Below are positions 53,013 through 63,079 of a DNA stretch of 64,000 nt, piece after piece. Below the pieces are notes generated by a model. That model was not told where the DNA came from. It did not search any database and saw only the letters and a program-made list of their open reading frames with translations. Source of the stretch: an uncultured Paracoccaceae bacterium (GTDB lineage Bacteria; Pseudomonadota; Alphaproteobacteria; Rhodobacterales; Rhodobacteraceae); contig CAKZRP010000051.1 in the NCBI GenBank assembly GCA_937146765.1, positions 1-64,000 on the forward strand, written 5' to 3'. The first letter of the stretch is position 1. Every line of letters starts with the position of its first letter. The position numbers were made by a program, and so were the translations under genes.

Positions 53013-53987
53013 ATGGACGAGACCCCCAGCCGCCGTCGCTATGGCTTTTTTCTGGTCGAGGATTTTGCGCTGATGTCGGCGGCCTCGGCGGTGGAGCCAT
53101 TGCGCGCCGCCAATCTCCTCAGCGGAGAGACGCTTTATGACCTCAGCTTCCTGTCGCGGCGCGGCGGGCGGGTCGCGGCCTCTTGCGGGGCGGGGTTTGA
53201 CACGGTGGAGATGGGCACGGTGGAGAGGGGCGGTGGTGCCTTGCCCGATCTGGTCTTTGTCATCGCGGGCGGCGATCCCTTTGCGGCGCTGGACCCGAGC
53301 GTGCTCGGCTGGCTCCGGCGGTTGCAGGCGGCGGGGGTGGCGCTGGGCGGGATTTCCGGCGGCGGGGTGTTTCTGGCGCGGGCCGGGGTGATGGAGAACC
53401 GTCGGTTCACCGTCCATTGGGACTATTTCGAGGCGCTGCGGGCGCAGTCAGAGGATTACCTGATGGAGCGGCGGCTCTTTGTGATCGACCGGGATCGCTA
53501 CACCTGCGCCGGGGGCGTTGCCCCGCTTGACCTGATGCACGCGCTGATCCGCTCTGACCACGGGGCCGATCTGGCGCGAAGGGTCAGCGATTGGTACATC
53601 CACACCGGCATCCGCGCGGCGGATGCGCCGCAGCGGTCGGACGGGCCGGGGGGGCACGAGGGGCTGCACCGGGCGGTGGCGGCGGCGCTTGCCTTGATGG
53701 AGACCCATCTGGCGGACCCTTTGACGATGGATCAGCTGGCGCAGCTGGTCGGCCTCGGCCCTCGCAGCCTTGCGCGCCAGTTCAGCGCCGATCTGGGCGA
53801 GAGCCTGATGCGGCACTACCTCACCCGGCGGCTCGACAAGGCGGACGAGCTGTTGCGCCAGACCCGCCTGCCGGTGGCCGAGGTGGCGCTGGCGACCGGC
53901 TTTGTCAGCCAAGCCCATTTCGCCAAGTCCTTTCGGGCCGCCTATGGTCTGGCACCGCGCGACCGTCGCGCGCAGGGGCGCGGATGA
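53013..53987 (+). CDS. GlxA/AraC family transcriptional regulator
   Basis: The 324-residue protein has an N-terminal DJ-1/GATase1-like domain (FFLVEDFALMSAASAVEPLRAAN through GISGGGVFLARAGVM) and a C-terminal AraC DNA-binding pair. The two helix-turn-helix units are MDQLAQLVGLGPRSLARQFSAD and VAEVALATGFVSQAHFAKSFRAAYG. Regulators of this subgroup, such as GbdR, SouR and CdhR, control betaine, sarcosine and carnitine catabolism in pseudomonads. Being divergent from soxB makes it the likely activator of soxBDAG. The ATG at 53013 fits; no upstream start is better. Confidence 0.9.
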   Translation: MDETPSRRRYGFFLVEDFALMSAASAVEPLRAANLLSGETLYDLSFLSRRGGRVAASCGAGFDTVEMGTVERGGGALPDLVFVIAGGDPFAALDPSVLGWLRRLQAAGVALGGISGGGVFLARAGVMENRRFTVHWDYFEALRAQSEDYLMERRLFVIDRDRYTCAGGVAPLDLMHALIRSDHGADLARRVSDWYIHTGIRAADAPQRSDGPGGHEGLHRAVAAALALMETHLADPLTMDQLAQLVGLGPRSLARQFSADLGESLMRHYLTRRLDKADELLRQTRLPVAEVALATGFVSQAHFAKSFRAAYGLAPRDRRAQGRG

Positions 53988-54059
53988 CAGCAGCGCCTTG
54001 CGGATCGCGTGGGAGTGTCTATCTCTTTCCCTGACCTTAGGAAAAGGAAACCCCATCGC

Positions 54060-54746
54060 ATGTCCGAGTTTGTCATCGCCCCACCGCCGCAAGCCGTCCT
54101 GCCCATCGCGGGCACCGAGGCGCTGTTTCCCGTGCGCCGGGTCTATTGCATCGGCCGCAACTATGCCGCCCATGCGGTGGAAATGGGCCATGACCCCGAC
54201 CGCGAGCCGCCGTTTTTCTTTCAGAAAACGCCGGACAGTCTGGATGCCTCGGGGCAGTTTCCCTATCCGGTGAGGAGCGAGGAGGTGCACCACGAGGCCG
54301 AACTGCTGGTGGCGCTGGGCAAAGGCGGGCGCGATATCGCGGAGGCGGATGCGCTTGATTACGTCTGGGGTTACGGCCTTGCGCTCGATATGACGCGGCG
54401 GGATTTGCAAGGCATCGCCAAGGCGGCGGGCCGCCCCTGGGAGATCGGTAAATCCTTTGAACACGCCGCCCCGGTGGCCCCTTTGACCCCTGCGGCTGAG
54501 ATCGGCCACCCGAGCGAGGGCGCGCTGACACTGACCGTCAATGGCGAGCTGCGCCAGAGCGGTGACCTCAACCAGATGATCTGGAAAATCCCCGAGATGA
54601 TCGCCCATCTGTCGCAGTATTACACGCTGGCGGCGGGCGATGTGATTCTGACCGGCACGCCCTCTGGTGTGGGCCCGGTGCAACGCGGCGATGTGCTGGA
54701 GCTGACCTGCCTCAGCCTCACCCCCCTGCGAGTCGAAGTGACCTGA
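54060..54746 (+). CDS. Fumarylacetoacetate hydrolase family protein
   Basis: The 228-residue protein has the FAH-family metal site VHHEAELLVALGK and YCIGRNYAAHAVEMG, DMTRRDLQ and DVILTGTPSGVGPVQRGD. Family members hydrolyse or decarboxylate 1,3-diketo and pyruvate derivatives. The length matches the short (YcgM-like) class, often acylpyruvases. AAAAGGAAA sits 7 bp before the ATG. The substrate is unknown. It follows the AraC regulator by 72 bp and precedes a PhoD-like phosphatase. Confidence 0.88.
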   Translation: MSEFVIAPPPQAVLPIAGTEALFPVRRVYCIGRNYAAHAVEMGHDPDREPPFFFQKTPDSLDASGQFPYPVRSEEVHHEAELLVALGKGGRDIAEADALDYVWGYGLALDMTRRDLQGIAKAAGRPWEIGKSFEHAAPVAPLTPAAEIGHPSEGALTLTVNGELRQSGDLNQMIWKIPEMIAHLSQYYTLAAGDVILTGTPSGVGPVQRGDVLELTCLSLTPLRVEVT

Positions 54747-54830
54747 CACTGCGGGAACAGATGCGCGCGGCGCGGCGTTGACCCTACGACGCGCCGAGAC
54801 AGGCCAGAAAGCGACGGGACGAGACAGCAG

Positions 54831-56261
54831 ATGACATCCGACTTTGGCGCCACGCGGCTGGGCCCTATCCTTTATTTTCGTGGCATGGCCGAGGGAGCCT
54901 TGCGCCTCGCGGTCATGGTGCTGCGCCCCAAAGGCGAGGTGCCGGGCGACCTCAGCGCCGAGGGGCAGACCCATGCCCCGCAGCCCCTGCGCGAGATCGG
55001 CGCCAATACGGTCTGGCGCTATGATTTCAGCCTGCCGCAAGGCGCGCCGGGCTATGCGCTGGAGGGCGAGAGCTACCCGGTCGAGACCAATGTGACAGGC
55101 GATCTGCGCTTTGCCTTTCTGTCCTGCAATGGCGAGGAAGAGGGGGATCTGGACCGTGACCACTTTGAGCGCAACGCCATGTGGGCGGATATGTGCGAAG
55201 AGCACAAGAAACGCCCCTTTGCGCTGCTGTTGCAGGGTGGCGATCAGATCTATGCGGATGAGGCGACGAAGGGCCATCGGCTGACGGAGGACTGGCCCAA
55301 AGACTTTGAAAAACCGCGCGACGCCGAAGAGCTGGAGGAGCTCGCCGACCACCTGCGCAGCCGCTTTGCCGAGCGATACGTGCAGGCGCTGTTTGGCGAG
55401 GCGCCGAGCTGGATCATGGCACGGGTTCCGACGCTGGCGATCTGGGACGATCATGACATCTGCGACGGCTGGGGCTCGCTCTATCGCGACCGCACCCTCT
55501 CCGAGGTGGGCCAATGCCTGTTTGACGTGGCGCGCGAGATGTATCTCTTGTTCCAGCACGCGGCGGTGGAGGCGGATATTCCCGACCTATTCCTTGACCC
55601 CACCGGCACGTCGCTGTCCTGGCAGCGCACCTTGCCGGGCCTGTCGATTGTCGCGCCGGACCTGCGGGCTGAACGCGGGCGGCGGCAGGTGATGGGCGCC
55701 TACGGCTGGTCCGCGACCGAGGCGATGGAGCCAGGCGAAACCCATACCTTCCTTGTTTCCAGCGTGCCCTTGTTGGGGCCGCGCCTGTCGTTGGTCGAAG
55801 GCTTGCTGCTGATGCTTCCGACGATGCAGAAATACGAGGATGACCTGCGCGACCAATGGCAGAGCCGCGCCCATCGCAAGGAATGGGTGCGGATGCTGAA
55901 ACAGGTGCTGAAATGGCGGCAGGTCGCGCCGGTGACGGTGCTCTCAGGCGAAATCCATCTCGCCACCCGGGCGGTGATGGGCAAGGGCAAGAACCGCATC
56001 CAGCAGCTTGTCGCCTCGGGCATTGCCCATCGCGCGCCGCCGCAGGGCTATGCGCGCGGGCTGGGCGCACTGGCGGGCCTTGGCGACGCGCCGGTCAAGG
56101 GCCATCCGATCCGCATCCACCCGCTGCCCGGCAAAAAACAGCGCTACACGGCGGAACGCAACTATCTGGAATTGCGGCGCGATTCCGGGATCTGGAACGC
56201 GATCTGGCATCTGGAGGAGAGCGGCGCAACCCCACCGCTGGAACTCGACCGGCTGGAATGA
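54831..56261 (+). CDS. PhoD-like phosphatase family protein
   Basis: The 476-residue metallophosphatase has GDQIYADE around residue 140, TLAIWDDHDICDGWGSLY near 205 and TVLSGEIHLATRA near 370, which are the metal-binding motifs of the PhoD-like (alkaline phosphatase D) family. No signal peptide or twin-arginine motif is seen, so unlike classical PhoD it appears cytoplasmic. It begins RLGPILYFRG, usual for this cytoplasmic subfamily. The substrate is unknown. GAGACAGCAG precedes the ATG. It starts 84 bp after the FAH gene. Confidence 0.85.
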   Translation: MTSDFGATRLGPILYFRGMAEGALRLAVMVLRPKGEVPGDLSAEGQTHAPQPLREIGANTVWRYDFSLPQGAPGYALEGESYPVETNVTGDLRFAFLSCNGEEEGDLDRDHFERNAMWADMCEEHKKRPFALLLQGGDQIYADEATKGHRLTEDWPKDFEKPRDAEELEELADHLRSRFAERYVQALFGEAPSWIMARVPTLAIWDDHDICDGWGSLYRDRTLSEVGQCLFDVAREMYLLFQHAAVEADIPDLFLDPTGTSLSWQRTLPGLSIVAPDLRAERGRRQVMGAYGWSATEAMEPGETHTFLVSSVPLLGPRLSLVEGLLLMLPTMQKYEDDLRDQWQSRAHRKEWVRMLKQVLKWRQVAPVTVLSGEIHLATRAVMGKGKNRIQQLVASGIAHRAPPQGYARGLGALAGLGDAPVKGHPIRIHPLPGKKQRYTAERNYLELRRDSGIWNAIWHLEESGATPPLELDRLE

Positions 56262-56440
56262 TCCATTCACCTTTGCGAAATTTGTCTGAAGTTTTCCTTG
56301 CCGTGCCGGACCTGCGGAAAGTCAGCGTTAAGGTTCGAGGCCCATCCTGATCCCTATGCCAGGGGTGGCATTTGGGTGAGTGTTTACGGGGGAGGCGAGG
56401 CAGACCATGTCCGCTGGCCCTTGTTCGAAAGGGTTGGTGC

Positions 56441-56872
56441 ATGGGCAAGCTGGGTTGGGGCAAGCAGGGTTCGGGACTGGGGCTGCGGCTGTGTGCTTGG
56501 GTCGCGCTGGTCTGGATGGTGGCGGGCATGATGGCCCCGGCGCTGGCCCGTTTGGACCATGCGACTCCGGTCAGCCTGCCAAGTGGTCCGCAGATCGCGA
56601 CCCCGGCGGCGCCGCTGCGCAATGATGTCTTGGCCCCGCGGGATAGATCCTCCGGGGAGGCTGCGCTGGAGTCTGGGTTTCGCCGGGGCGGTTGGCGCTG
56701 CGAGGCGGTCTGCGATGGGCAGGGCCATCTACGCCAACGCTGTCTGACCCTTGAGGATCCGCGGCTGAGCGGCATGGGGCAAGCACTGGATCACCTCTCC
56801 AAGGCGCCCCAGCTGCGCAAGAGCCTCGATGATCTCGGGATCGACCCAGAAACAAACGGCCCGAGCTGCTGA
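56441..56872 (+). CDS. Hypothetical exported protein with Cys-rich tail
   Basis: A 143-residue product with an N-terminal hydrophobic segment (LRLCAWVALVWMVAGMMAPALA, residues about 16-37) read as a signal peptide. The mature part has GWRCEAVCDGQGHLRQRCLTLEDPRL and a final Ser-Cys, giving four cysteines. GAAAGGG lies 8 bp before the ATG. I recognise no family. The last codons overlap the galU terminator stem. The 179 bp before it show no gene. Confidence 0.6.
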   Translation: MGKLGWGKQGSGLGLRLCAWVALVWMVAGMMAPALARLDHATPVSLPSGPQIATPAAPLRNDVLAPRDRSSGEAALESGFRRGGWRCEAVCDGQGHLRQRCLTLEDPRLSGMGQALDHLSKAPQLRKSLDDLGIDPETNGPSC

Positions 56873-56888
56873 GCGCAGTCGGGCCGTT
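56855..56888 (-). terminator. Terminator of galU, overlapping the end of the convergent gene
   Basis: AACGGCCCGA (56855-56864) pairs with TCGGGCCGTT (56879-56888). On the minus strand the stem is followed by TTGTTT, making it the galU terminator. On the plus strand its left arm lies inside the last codons of the 143-residue gene. Confidence 0.75.
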
Positions 56889-56911
56889 GCACCTGTTCAA
56901 AATGCGCGCGA

Positions 56912-57805
56912 TTACTCGGCGGCGCTGGCGTTCAACGCGACCTGATTGACAAAGGCCATCATGTCGTCGCGCAGGTCCTCCCGGGCGAGGGCAAAGGCCA
57001 CGGTTGCCTGCAGGAAGCCGGACTTGGAACCGCAGTCAAAGCGCTGCCCCTTGAAGCGATAGCCGTAGACCGGCTGCTCCTTCTCGATGTCCTGGGCAAT
57101 GGCGTCGGTCAGCTGGATCTCGCCTCCGGCGCCCTTTTTCATCTTGTTGAGGTTCTTCATCACCGAGGGGGAGAGGATATAGCGCCCGATCACCGCGAGG
57201 TTGGACGGCGCTTCGCCCGCGGCGGGTTTTTCCACCATGCCCTTGACCGAGACGATCTTGCCCATGTCTTCCTTCACGTCGAGGACGCCGTAGGAGGAGG
57301 CCTTCTCCGGGGCGACCTCCATCGCGGCGACCATATTGCCGCCGGTCTCCTCATAGGCCTCCACCATCTGCTGCAGGCAGGGTTTTTCCGCCGCGATCAC
57401 GTCGTCTGGCAGGATGACGGCAAAGGGCTCGTTGGCGATCAGGCGACGGGCGCACCAGACCGCGTGACCAAGGCCGAGGGCCTGATGCTGGCGGATATAG
57501 GCGATGGCGCCGGAGTCCATATAGGTGTCCTTCAGGATCTCCAAGAGATCATCCTTGCCCTTCTTGCGCAGCTCCTGCTCCAGGATGGGGGAGTGGTCGA
57601 AGTAGTCCTCCAGCGCGCTCTTGCCGCGCGAGGTGACAAAGATGAACTCCTTGATGCCCGCCGCGCGGGCCTCGTCGATTGCGTATTGAACCAGCGGGCG
57701 GTCAACGAGGGTCATGATCTCCTTCGGCACGGATTTCGTAGCCGGGAGGAACCGGGTCCCGAGCCCTGCGACCGGAAAGATCGCCTTGGTTACCTTTTTA
57801 CGCAT
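56912..57805 (-). CDS. galU: UTP-glucose-1-phosphate uridylyltransferase
   Basis: GalU makes UDP-glucose from UTP and glucose 1-phosphate for surface polysaccharides and glucosyl transfer. The 297-residue protein has the nucleotide-binding AIFPVAGLGTRFLPATKSVPKEIM, VDRPLVQYAIDEA, FAVILPDDVI and a C-terminal GQRFDCGSKSGFLQATV, all typical. UDP-glucose could feed the GT81-type synthase at 42 kb. It has its own terminator and is followed upstream by a 195-bp spacer (57806-58000) with a GC hairpin CGCCGGC/GCCGGCG at 57934-57963 but no gene. Confidence 0.96.
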   Translation of the reverse strand: MRKKVTKAIFPVAGLGTRFLPATKSVPKEIMTLVDRPLVQYAIDEARAAGIKEFIFVTSRGKSALEDYFDHSPILEQELRKKGKDDLLEILKDTYMDSGAIAYIRQHQALGLGHAVWCARRLIANEPFAVILPDDVIAAEKPCLQQMVEAYEETGGNMVAAMEVAPEKASSYGVLDVKEDMGKIVSVKGMVEKPAAGEAPSNLAVIGRYILSPSVMKNLNKMKKGAGGEIQLTDAIAQDIEKEQPVYGYRFKGQRFDCGSKSGFLQATVAFALAREDLRDDMMAFVNQVALNASAAE

Positions 57806-58000
57806 AATATAACTCCACCAAATTGGGTCTTTGCAGATTCTGCATCAGCTTACTTAGCCTGTGTTACGAGGCTGTGGCAGTGGGATTAACAATAAGGCCT
57901 AATTCGGGTTTTACAAAGCCTCAGGCACGGGAACGCCGGCACCCTAAAGGATTGGGGCCGGCGTAGAGGTGTCGGGGACCTCAGACTTTGGTTCAGGGGT

Positions 58001-59476
58001 TCAGGTGCCGTGATAGTGGCGCAGGGTGGCGCGGGTGCCCTCCTCCCACAAGAGGGTGAGCCAGCGGGCAAAGGCCCTGGCAAACCGGGGCTCCTGCGTC
58101 AGCGCCCCGTAGAGGCCTTCCTGCGCCAGCCAGAGGCCGGGGGCATCCTTGGCCGCGAGGGCGCAGACGCAGAGTTCGTCCCATTTGGGATCGTTGGGCT
58201 CGATCACGCTGCCATCCTCGCGGGTGCCGGCGCACATGCGGCACCAGAGGGCCTCCACCAGGGCCAGTCCCTCGACCGGGCCACCGGCCGCCAGCGCCTC
58301 GCGCAGGATCGGCAAAAGGAAGCCGGTGTGGCGGGAAGAGCCGTCGAAGGCCACCCGCCGGGTGGTGTCGCGGATGGCAGGGTTGGAGAACCGCGCAGCG
58401 ATCAGATCCACATAGGCGGCAGGGGTAAATTCCGGCACCGGATGGACGTAGGGGGCGATCTCCTCGGTTTCCACCTTGCGGAAGAGTGCGGCGATATCCG
58501 CGTCTTCCATGCAGTCGGAGATGGTGGTGCAGGACAACAGCTCGCCCGCATTGGCGATCACTTGATGGCCAGCGTTCAGGATGCGGATCTTCATCGTCTC
58601 ATAGGAATGCACCGCATCGGTAAAAGTGGCGCCCACCCTGTCCCAATCCGGACGGCCAGCGCAGAAGGCGTCCTCGATCACCCATTGGCGGTAAGGCTCG
58701 TGGGTCACCGGGGCCTGATCGGCAATGCCGAGGTCCGCCGCGCGGGTGATTTCGGCCGGGCCGGTGGCGGGGACGATGCAATCGACCATGGAATTGGGAA
58801 AGCTGCACTGCGTCGCGATCCAATCCGCCAGCTCTGCCTCCTGCGCGCGGGCGAGGCCCAGCACTGTCTGCCGGGTGATCGCACCATTGCCTTGCAGGTT
58901 GTCGCAGCTCTGCACGGTGAAGGGGCCAAGGCCCGCCGCGCGGCGGGCGCGCAGGGCAGCCACGATGGCGCCGAAGGCCGTGCGCGGGGCGTCCGGATGG
59001 GCGATATCGTGCTGGATGTCGGCATGGGCGAGGTCGAAGCCGCCCGCGACCGGATCCTGATAGTAACCGCCTTCGGTCACGGTGAGGGCGACGATGCGGA
59101 TCTCTGCCCGCGCCATGGCGGCGATCAGCGCGCCATTGCCTTCCTCGATCGGCAGGTAGTCGATCATCGAGCCGACCACCTCGGCGGAGGTGCTGTCGGG
59201 GGAGAGCTCGATCAGGGTGGTCAGGCAATCCTGGGCCAGCAGACGGTCACGCATGGCGGCGTCATAGGGGCGCACGCCGGCGCCGAGGATCGCCCAATCC
59301 AAGGCCTCGCCCTGCTGCATCAGCCGGTGCAGATACCAGGACTGATGCGCGCGATGAAAATTGCCGAGCCCGATATGGACGATGCCGGGGGTCAGAGCGC
59401 CGCGGTCGTAGGAGGGGCGGGCAATGGCCTCGGGGAGGGAGGCCAGAGTGGTGTTTGACAGGGGCAGCGTGGTCAT
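58001..59476 (-). CDS. mtlK: Mannitol dehydrogenase family protein
   Basis: The 491-residue polyol dehydrogenase oxidises mannitol (or arabinitol, sorbitol) to the ketose with NAD. It has IVHIGLGNFHRAHQSWYLHRL, the N-terminal nucleotide-binding motif, VDCIVPATGP, and KIRILNAGHQVIANAGEL with the catalytic lysine. The length is usual for the long-chain MtlK/MtlD group. It overlaps the smoS stop by 1 bp and ends the polyol operon; in R. sphaeroides the same order smoEFGKS-mtlK occurs. The xylB and mtlZ genes that follow there are absent. Confidence 0.92.
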   Translation of the reverse strand: MTTLPLSNTTLASLPEAIARPSYDRGALTPGIVHIGLGNFHRAHQSWYLHRLMQQGEALDWAILGAGVRPYDAAMRDRLLAQDCLTTLIELSPDSTSAEVVGSMIDYLPIEEGNGALIAAMARAEIRIVALTVTEGGYYQDPVAGGFDLAHADIQHDIAHPDAPRTAFGAIVAALRARRAAGLGPFTVQSCDNLQGNGAITRQTVLGLARAQEAELADWIATQCSFPNSMVDCIVPATGPAEITRAADLGIADQAPVTHEPYRQWVIEDAFCAGRPDWDRVGATFTDAVHSYETMKIRILNAGHQVIANAGELLSCTTISDCMEDADIAALFRKVETEEIAPYVHPVPEFTPAAYVDLIAARFSNPAIRDTTRRVAFDGSSRHTGFLLPILREALAAGGPVEGLALVEALWCRMCAGTREDGSVIEPNDPKWDELCVCALAAKDAPGLWLAQEGLYGALTQEPRFARAFARWLTLLWEEGTRATLRHYHGT

Positions 59477-60242
59477 CAGCTCATCCAGTTTCCGCCGTCG
59501 ACATTATAGGTCTGGGCCACCACGTAGTCGGCGTCGTGACTGGCCAGAAAGATCGCCATGCCGGTAAGATCGTCCGCGGTGCCCATGCGCCCGAAGGGCA
59601 CGGCCTCGCCGACTTCGCGTTTCTTCTGACCGGGGGCCTTGTTCTCGTATTTGGCAAAGAAGGCATCGACCCCGTCCCAATGCTCGCCGTCCACCACGCC
59701 GGGGGCGATGGCGTTGACGTTGATGCCATGCTGGATCAGGTTCAGGCCCGCCGACTGGGTGAGGCTGATGATCGCCGCCTTGGAGGCGCAATAGACTGCC
59801 ACCAGCGCCTCACCCCGACGGCCGGCCTGGCTCGCCATGTTGATGATCTTGCCGCCGCCGCCGCGCGCGATCATGTGCTTGGAGACCGCCTTCATCATGA
59901 AGAGCGTGCCCGCAACATTGATCTCAAAGACCCGGTCGTAATCGGCGCGGGTGATCTCCACGATCGGTGCGGCGGAGAAGATCGCGGCATTGTTGACAAG
60001 GATGTCGATGCGCCCGAGCGCCTCGACCGTCTGGTCGACACAGGCGTCGATGCTCTCCTGCCGGGTCACATCGAGTTCCACCGCAACCGCCCTGTCGCCG
60101 AGCTCGGCAGCGGTGGCGGCGGCGCGGGCGGTGTCGATATCTGCGATGGCAACCTCGGCTCCTTCGCGGATGTAAGCCTCCGCAAAGGCGCGACCGATAC
60201 CGCGCGCAGCACCCGTAATCAGGGCTTTCTTGCCATCGAGTC

Positions 60243-60246
<4 letters not shown>
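59476..60246 (-). CDS. smoS: Sorbitol (L-iditol 2-) dehydrogenase, SDR type
   Basis: A 256-residue short-chain dehydrogenase very like SmoS of R. sphaeroides, which oxidises sorbitol to fructose. Cofactor motif [31 protein letters not shown], active-site [19 protein letters not shown] and [26 protein letters not shown] are all present. It overlaps smoK by 4 bp and mtlK by 1 bp, so it is coupled with the transporter. Confidence 0.93.
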
Positions 60247-61250
<1,004 letters not shown>

Positions 61251-61262
61251 GTTTCGTCGTCC

Positions 61263-62093
61263 TTATTTCACAGCGCCAAAGGTGAGGCCGCGCACAAGTT
61301 GTTTCTGGCTGAACCAGCCAAGGATCAGGATCGGCGCGATGGCCATGGTGGAGGCCGCGCTGAGTTTTGCGTAAAACAGGCCCTCGGGGCTCGAGTAGCT
61401 GGCGATGAAGGCGGTGAGCGGGGCCGCCTTGGCCGCCGTCAGGTTCAGCGTCCAGAAGGCCTCGTTCCAGGCGAGGATCACGTTCAGGAGCAGCGTCGAG
61501 GCGATGCCCGGGATGGCCATCGGCGTCAGCACGTAGAGGATTTCCTCTTTCAGGGTTGCCCCATCCATGCGGGCCGCTTCCAGGATTTCGCCGGGGATCT
61601 CCTTGAAATAGGTGTAGAGCATCCAGACGATGATCGGCAGGTTGCAGAGCATCAGCACCACGATGAGGCCGGAGCGGGTGTCGAGGATGCCAAGGCGGAT
61701 GAAGATCAGGTAGATCGGGTAGAGCACGCCGACCGCGGGCAGCATCTTGGTGGAGAGCATCCACAAGAGGATGTCCTTGGTCCGGTTCGAGGGCACAAAG
61801 GCCATCGACCAGGCCGCCGGGATCGCCACGAGGATGCCGAGCAGGGTTGAGCCGCCCGCAATCGCGATCGAGTTCCACAGGAAGCGCATGTAGTCGGAGC
61901 GCTCCTGCACCACGGCGTAGTTTTCCAGCGTCCAGTCGAAGAAGAAGAACAGCGGCGGGTCGTTGATCGCCTGCGCCTCGGTCTTGAAGGAGGTCAGGAT
62001 GGTCCAGAGGATCGGGAAGAAGATCAAGAGGCCAACAGCCCAGGCGGCGGCGGTGTTGAACGCCTTGCGTTGCGGGGTGACGGAACGAGCCAT
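61263..62093 (-). CDS. smoG: Polyol ABC transporter permease SmoG
   Basis: A 276-residue MalG-type permease with six membrane segments. The EAA motif for ATPase contact is EAARMDGATLKEEILYVLTPMAIPGI near residue 175. It ends GLTFGAVK, as usual for this family. It lies 12 bp before smoK and 15 bp after smoF. Confidence 0.95.
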   Translation of the reverse strand: MARSVTPQRKAFNTAAAWAVGLLIFFPILWTILTSFKTEAQAINDPPLFFFFDWTLENYAVVQERSDYMRFLWNSIAIAGGSTLLGILVAIPAAWSMAFVPSNRTKDILLWMLSTKMLPAVGVLYPIYLIFIRLGILDTRSGLIVVLMLCNLPIIVWMLYTYFKEIPGEILEAARMDGATLKEEILYVLTPMAIPGIASTLLLNVILAWNEAFWTLNLTAAKAAPLTAFIASYSSPEGLFYAKLSAASTMAIAPILILGWFSQKQLVRGLTFGAVK

Positions 62094-62108
62094 AGTGGTG
62101 ATCCTCCC

Positions 62109-62975
62109 TTAGGCGTCGAGGTTCTTGCCGACGATGCGCATCAGGAAGGCGGCAACGATATTGGCAAGGATGATGGCATAGACACCGCCGGCGGAACCGA
62201 GGCCGACGTTCTGGCTCTCCAGCACGCGCTGGAAGATCAGATAGGTGAGGGTGCGGGTGCCGAAGGAGCCTTGGGTGGTCACGAAGATCTCGGCAAAGAT
62301 CGACAACAGGAAGATGGTCTGGATCAGCACCACCACGGTGATCGCGCGCCCGAGGTGCGGCAGGATGATATAGCCGAAGCGGGCCACCGGGCTGGCACCG
62401 TCCATCTCGGCGGCTTCCAGTTGTTCGCTGTCCAGCGACTGGATCGCGGTCAGCAGGATCAGGGTGGCAAAGGGCAGCCACTGCCAGCTAACGATCAGGA
62501 TGATCGACTGCATCGAAGCCTCGGAGAGCCAGGATATGGGTTCCGCCCCGAAGAATTTCCAAAGATGCGCAAAGAGCCCGTTCACGGGGTCCATGAACAT
62601 GTTCTTCCACACCAGCGCAGAGACGGTGGGCATCACGAAGAAAGGCGCGATGACGAGAATGCGCACCACGCCCTGGCCCCACATGGGTTGATCGAGCAGG
62701 AGTGCCAGCGCCACGCCGAGGACGACGGTGATGGCAAGAACGCCACCCACGATCACAAGCGTTGCCTGAACGCTGGGCCAGAAGGCGGACGAGTCGATGA
62801 AGCGGATGTAGTTGTCGAACCCGACCCAGCCCAGATCACCGCCACGCAGCGGCAGGTACTTCTTGAACGAGAAGAATAGGGTCATCGTCAGCGGAACGAG
62901 CATCCAGCCGAGCAGCAGGACGACGGCAGGGGCCATCATCAGGCGCGCGGCAGAGCGGGAATGCTGGGTTGCCAT
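62109..62975 (-). CDS. smoF: Polyol ABC transporter permease SmoF
   Basis: A 288-residue MalF-type permease with six membrane segments and the EAA motif EAAEMDGASPVARFGYIILPHLGR near residue 195. The ATG at 62975 is chosen because GAGGAG lies 7 bp upstream; an earlier ATG at 63011 would overlap the hairpin. It follows smoE after a strong attenuator hairpin. Confidence 0.94.
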   Translation of the reverse strand: MATQHSRSAARLMMAPAVVLLLGWMLVPLTMTLFFSFKKYLPLRGGDLGWVGFDNYIRFIDSSAFWPSVQATLVIVGGVLAITVVLGVALALLLDQPMWGQGVVRILVIAPFFVMPTVSALVWKNMFMDPVNGLFAHLWKFFGAEPISWLSEASMQSIILIVSWQWLPFATLILLTAIQSLDSEQLEAAEMDGASPVARFGYIILPHLGRAITVVVLIQTIFLLSIFAEIFVTTQGSFGTRTLTYLIFQRVLESQNVGLGSAGGVYAIILANIVAAFLMRIVGKNLDA

Positions 62976-63024
62976 GGGGGACTCCTCAACAGACAGGTCG
63001 GACCCGTCCATGAATGCGATGGAG

Positions 63025-63065
63025 AAAAAAAGGGCCAGGGTTCGCGCGTTGCGAAAGCCCTGGCC
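63025..63065 (-). terminator. Attenuator/terminator hairpin between smoE and smoF
   Basis: On the minus strand GGCCAGGGC (63057-63065) pairs with a near-perfect opposite arm ending at 63033, with extra pairing through TTCGC/GCGAA. A run of seven T (63025-63031 complement) follows. It is a real intrinsic terminator placed inside the operon, giving more smoE than smoFGK transcript. Confidence 0.8.
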
Positions 63066-63079
63066 GAGGAGGAGTGACG

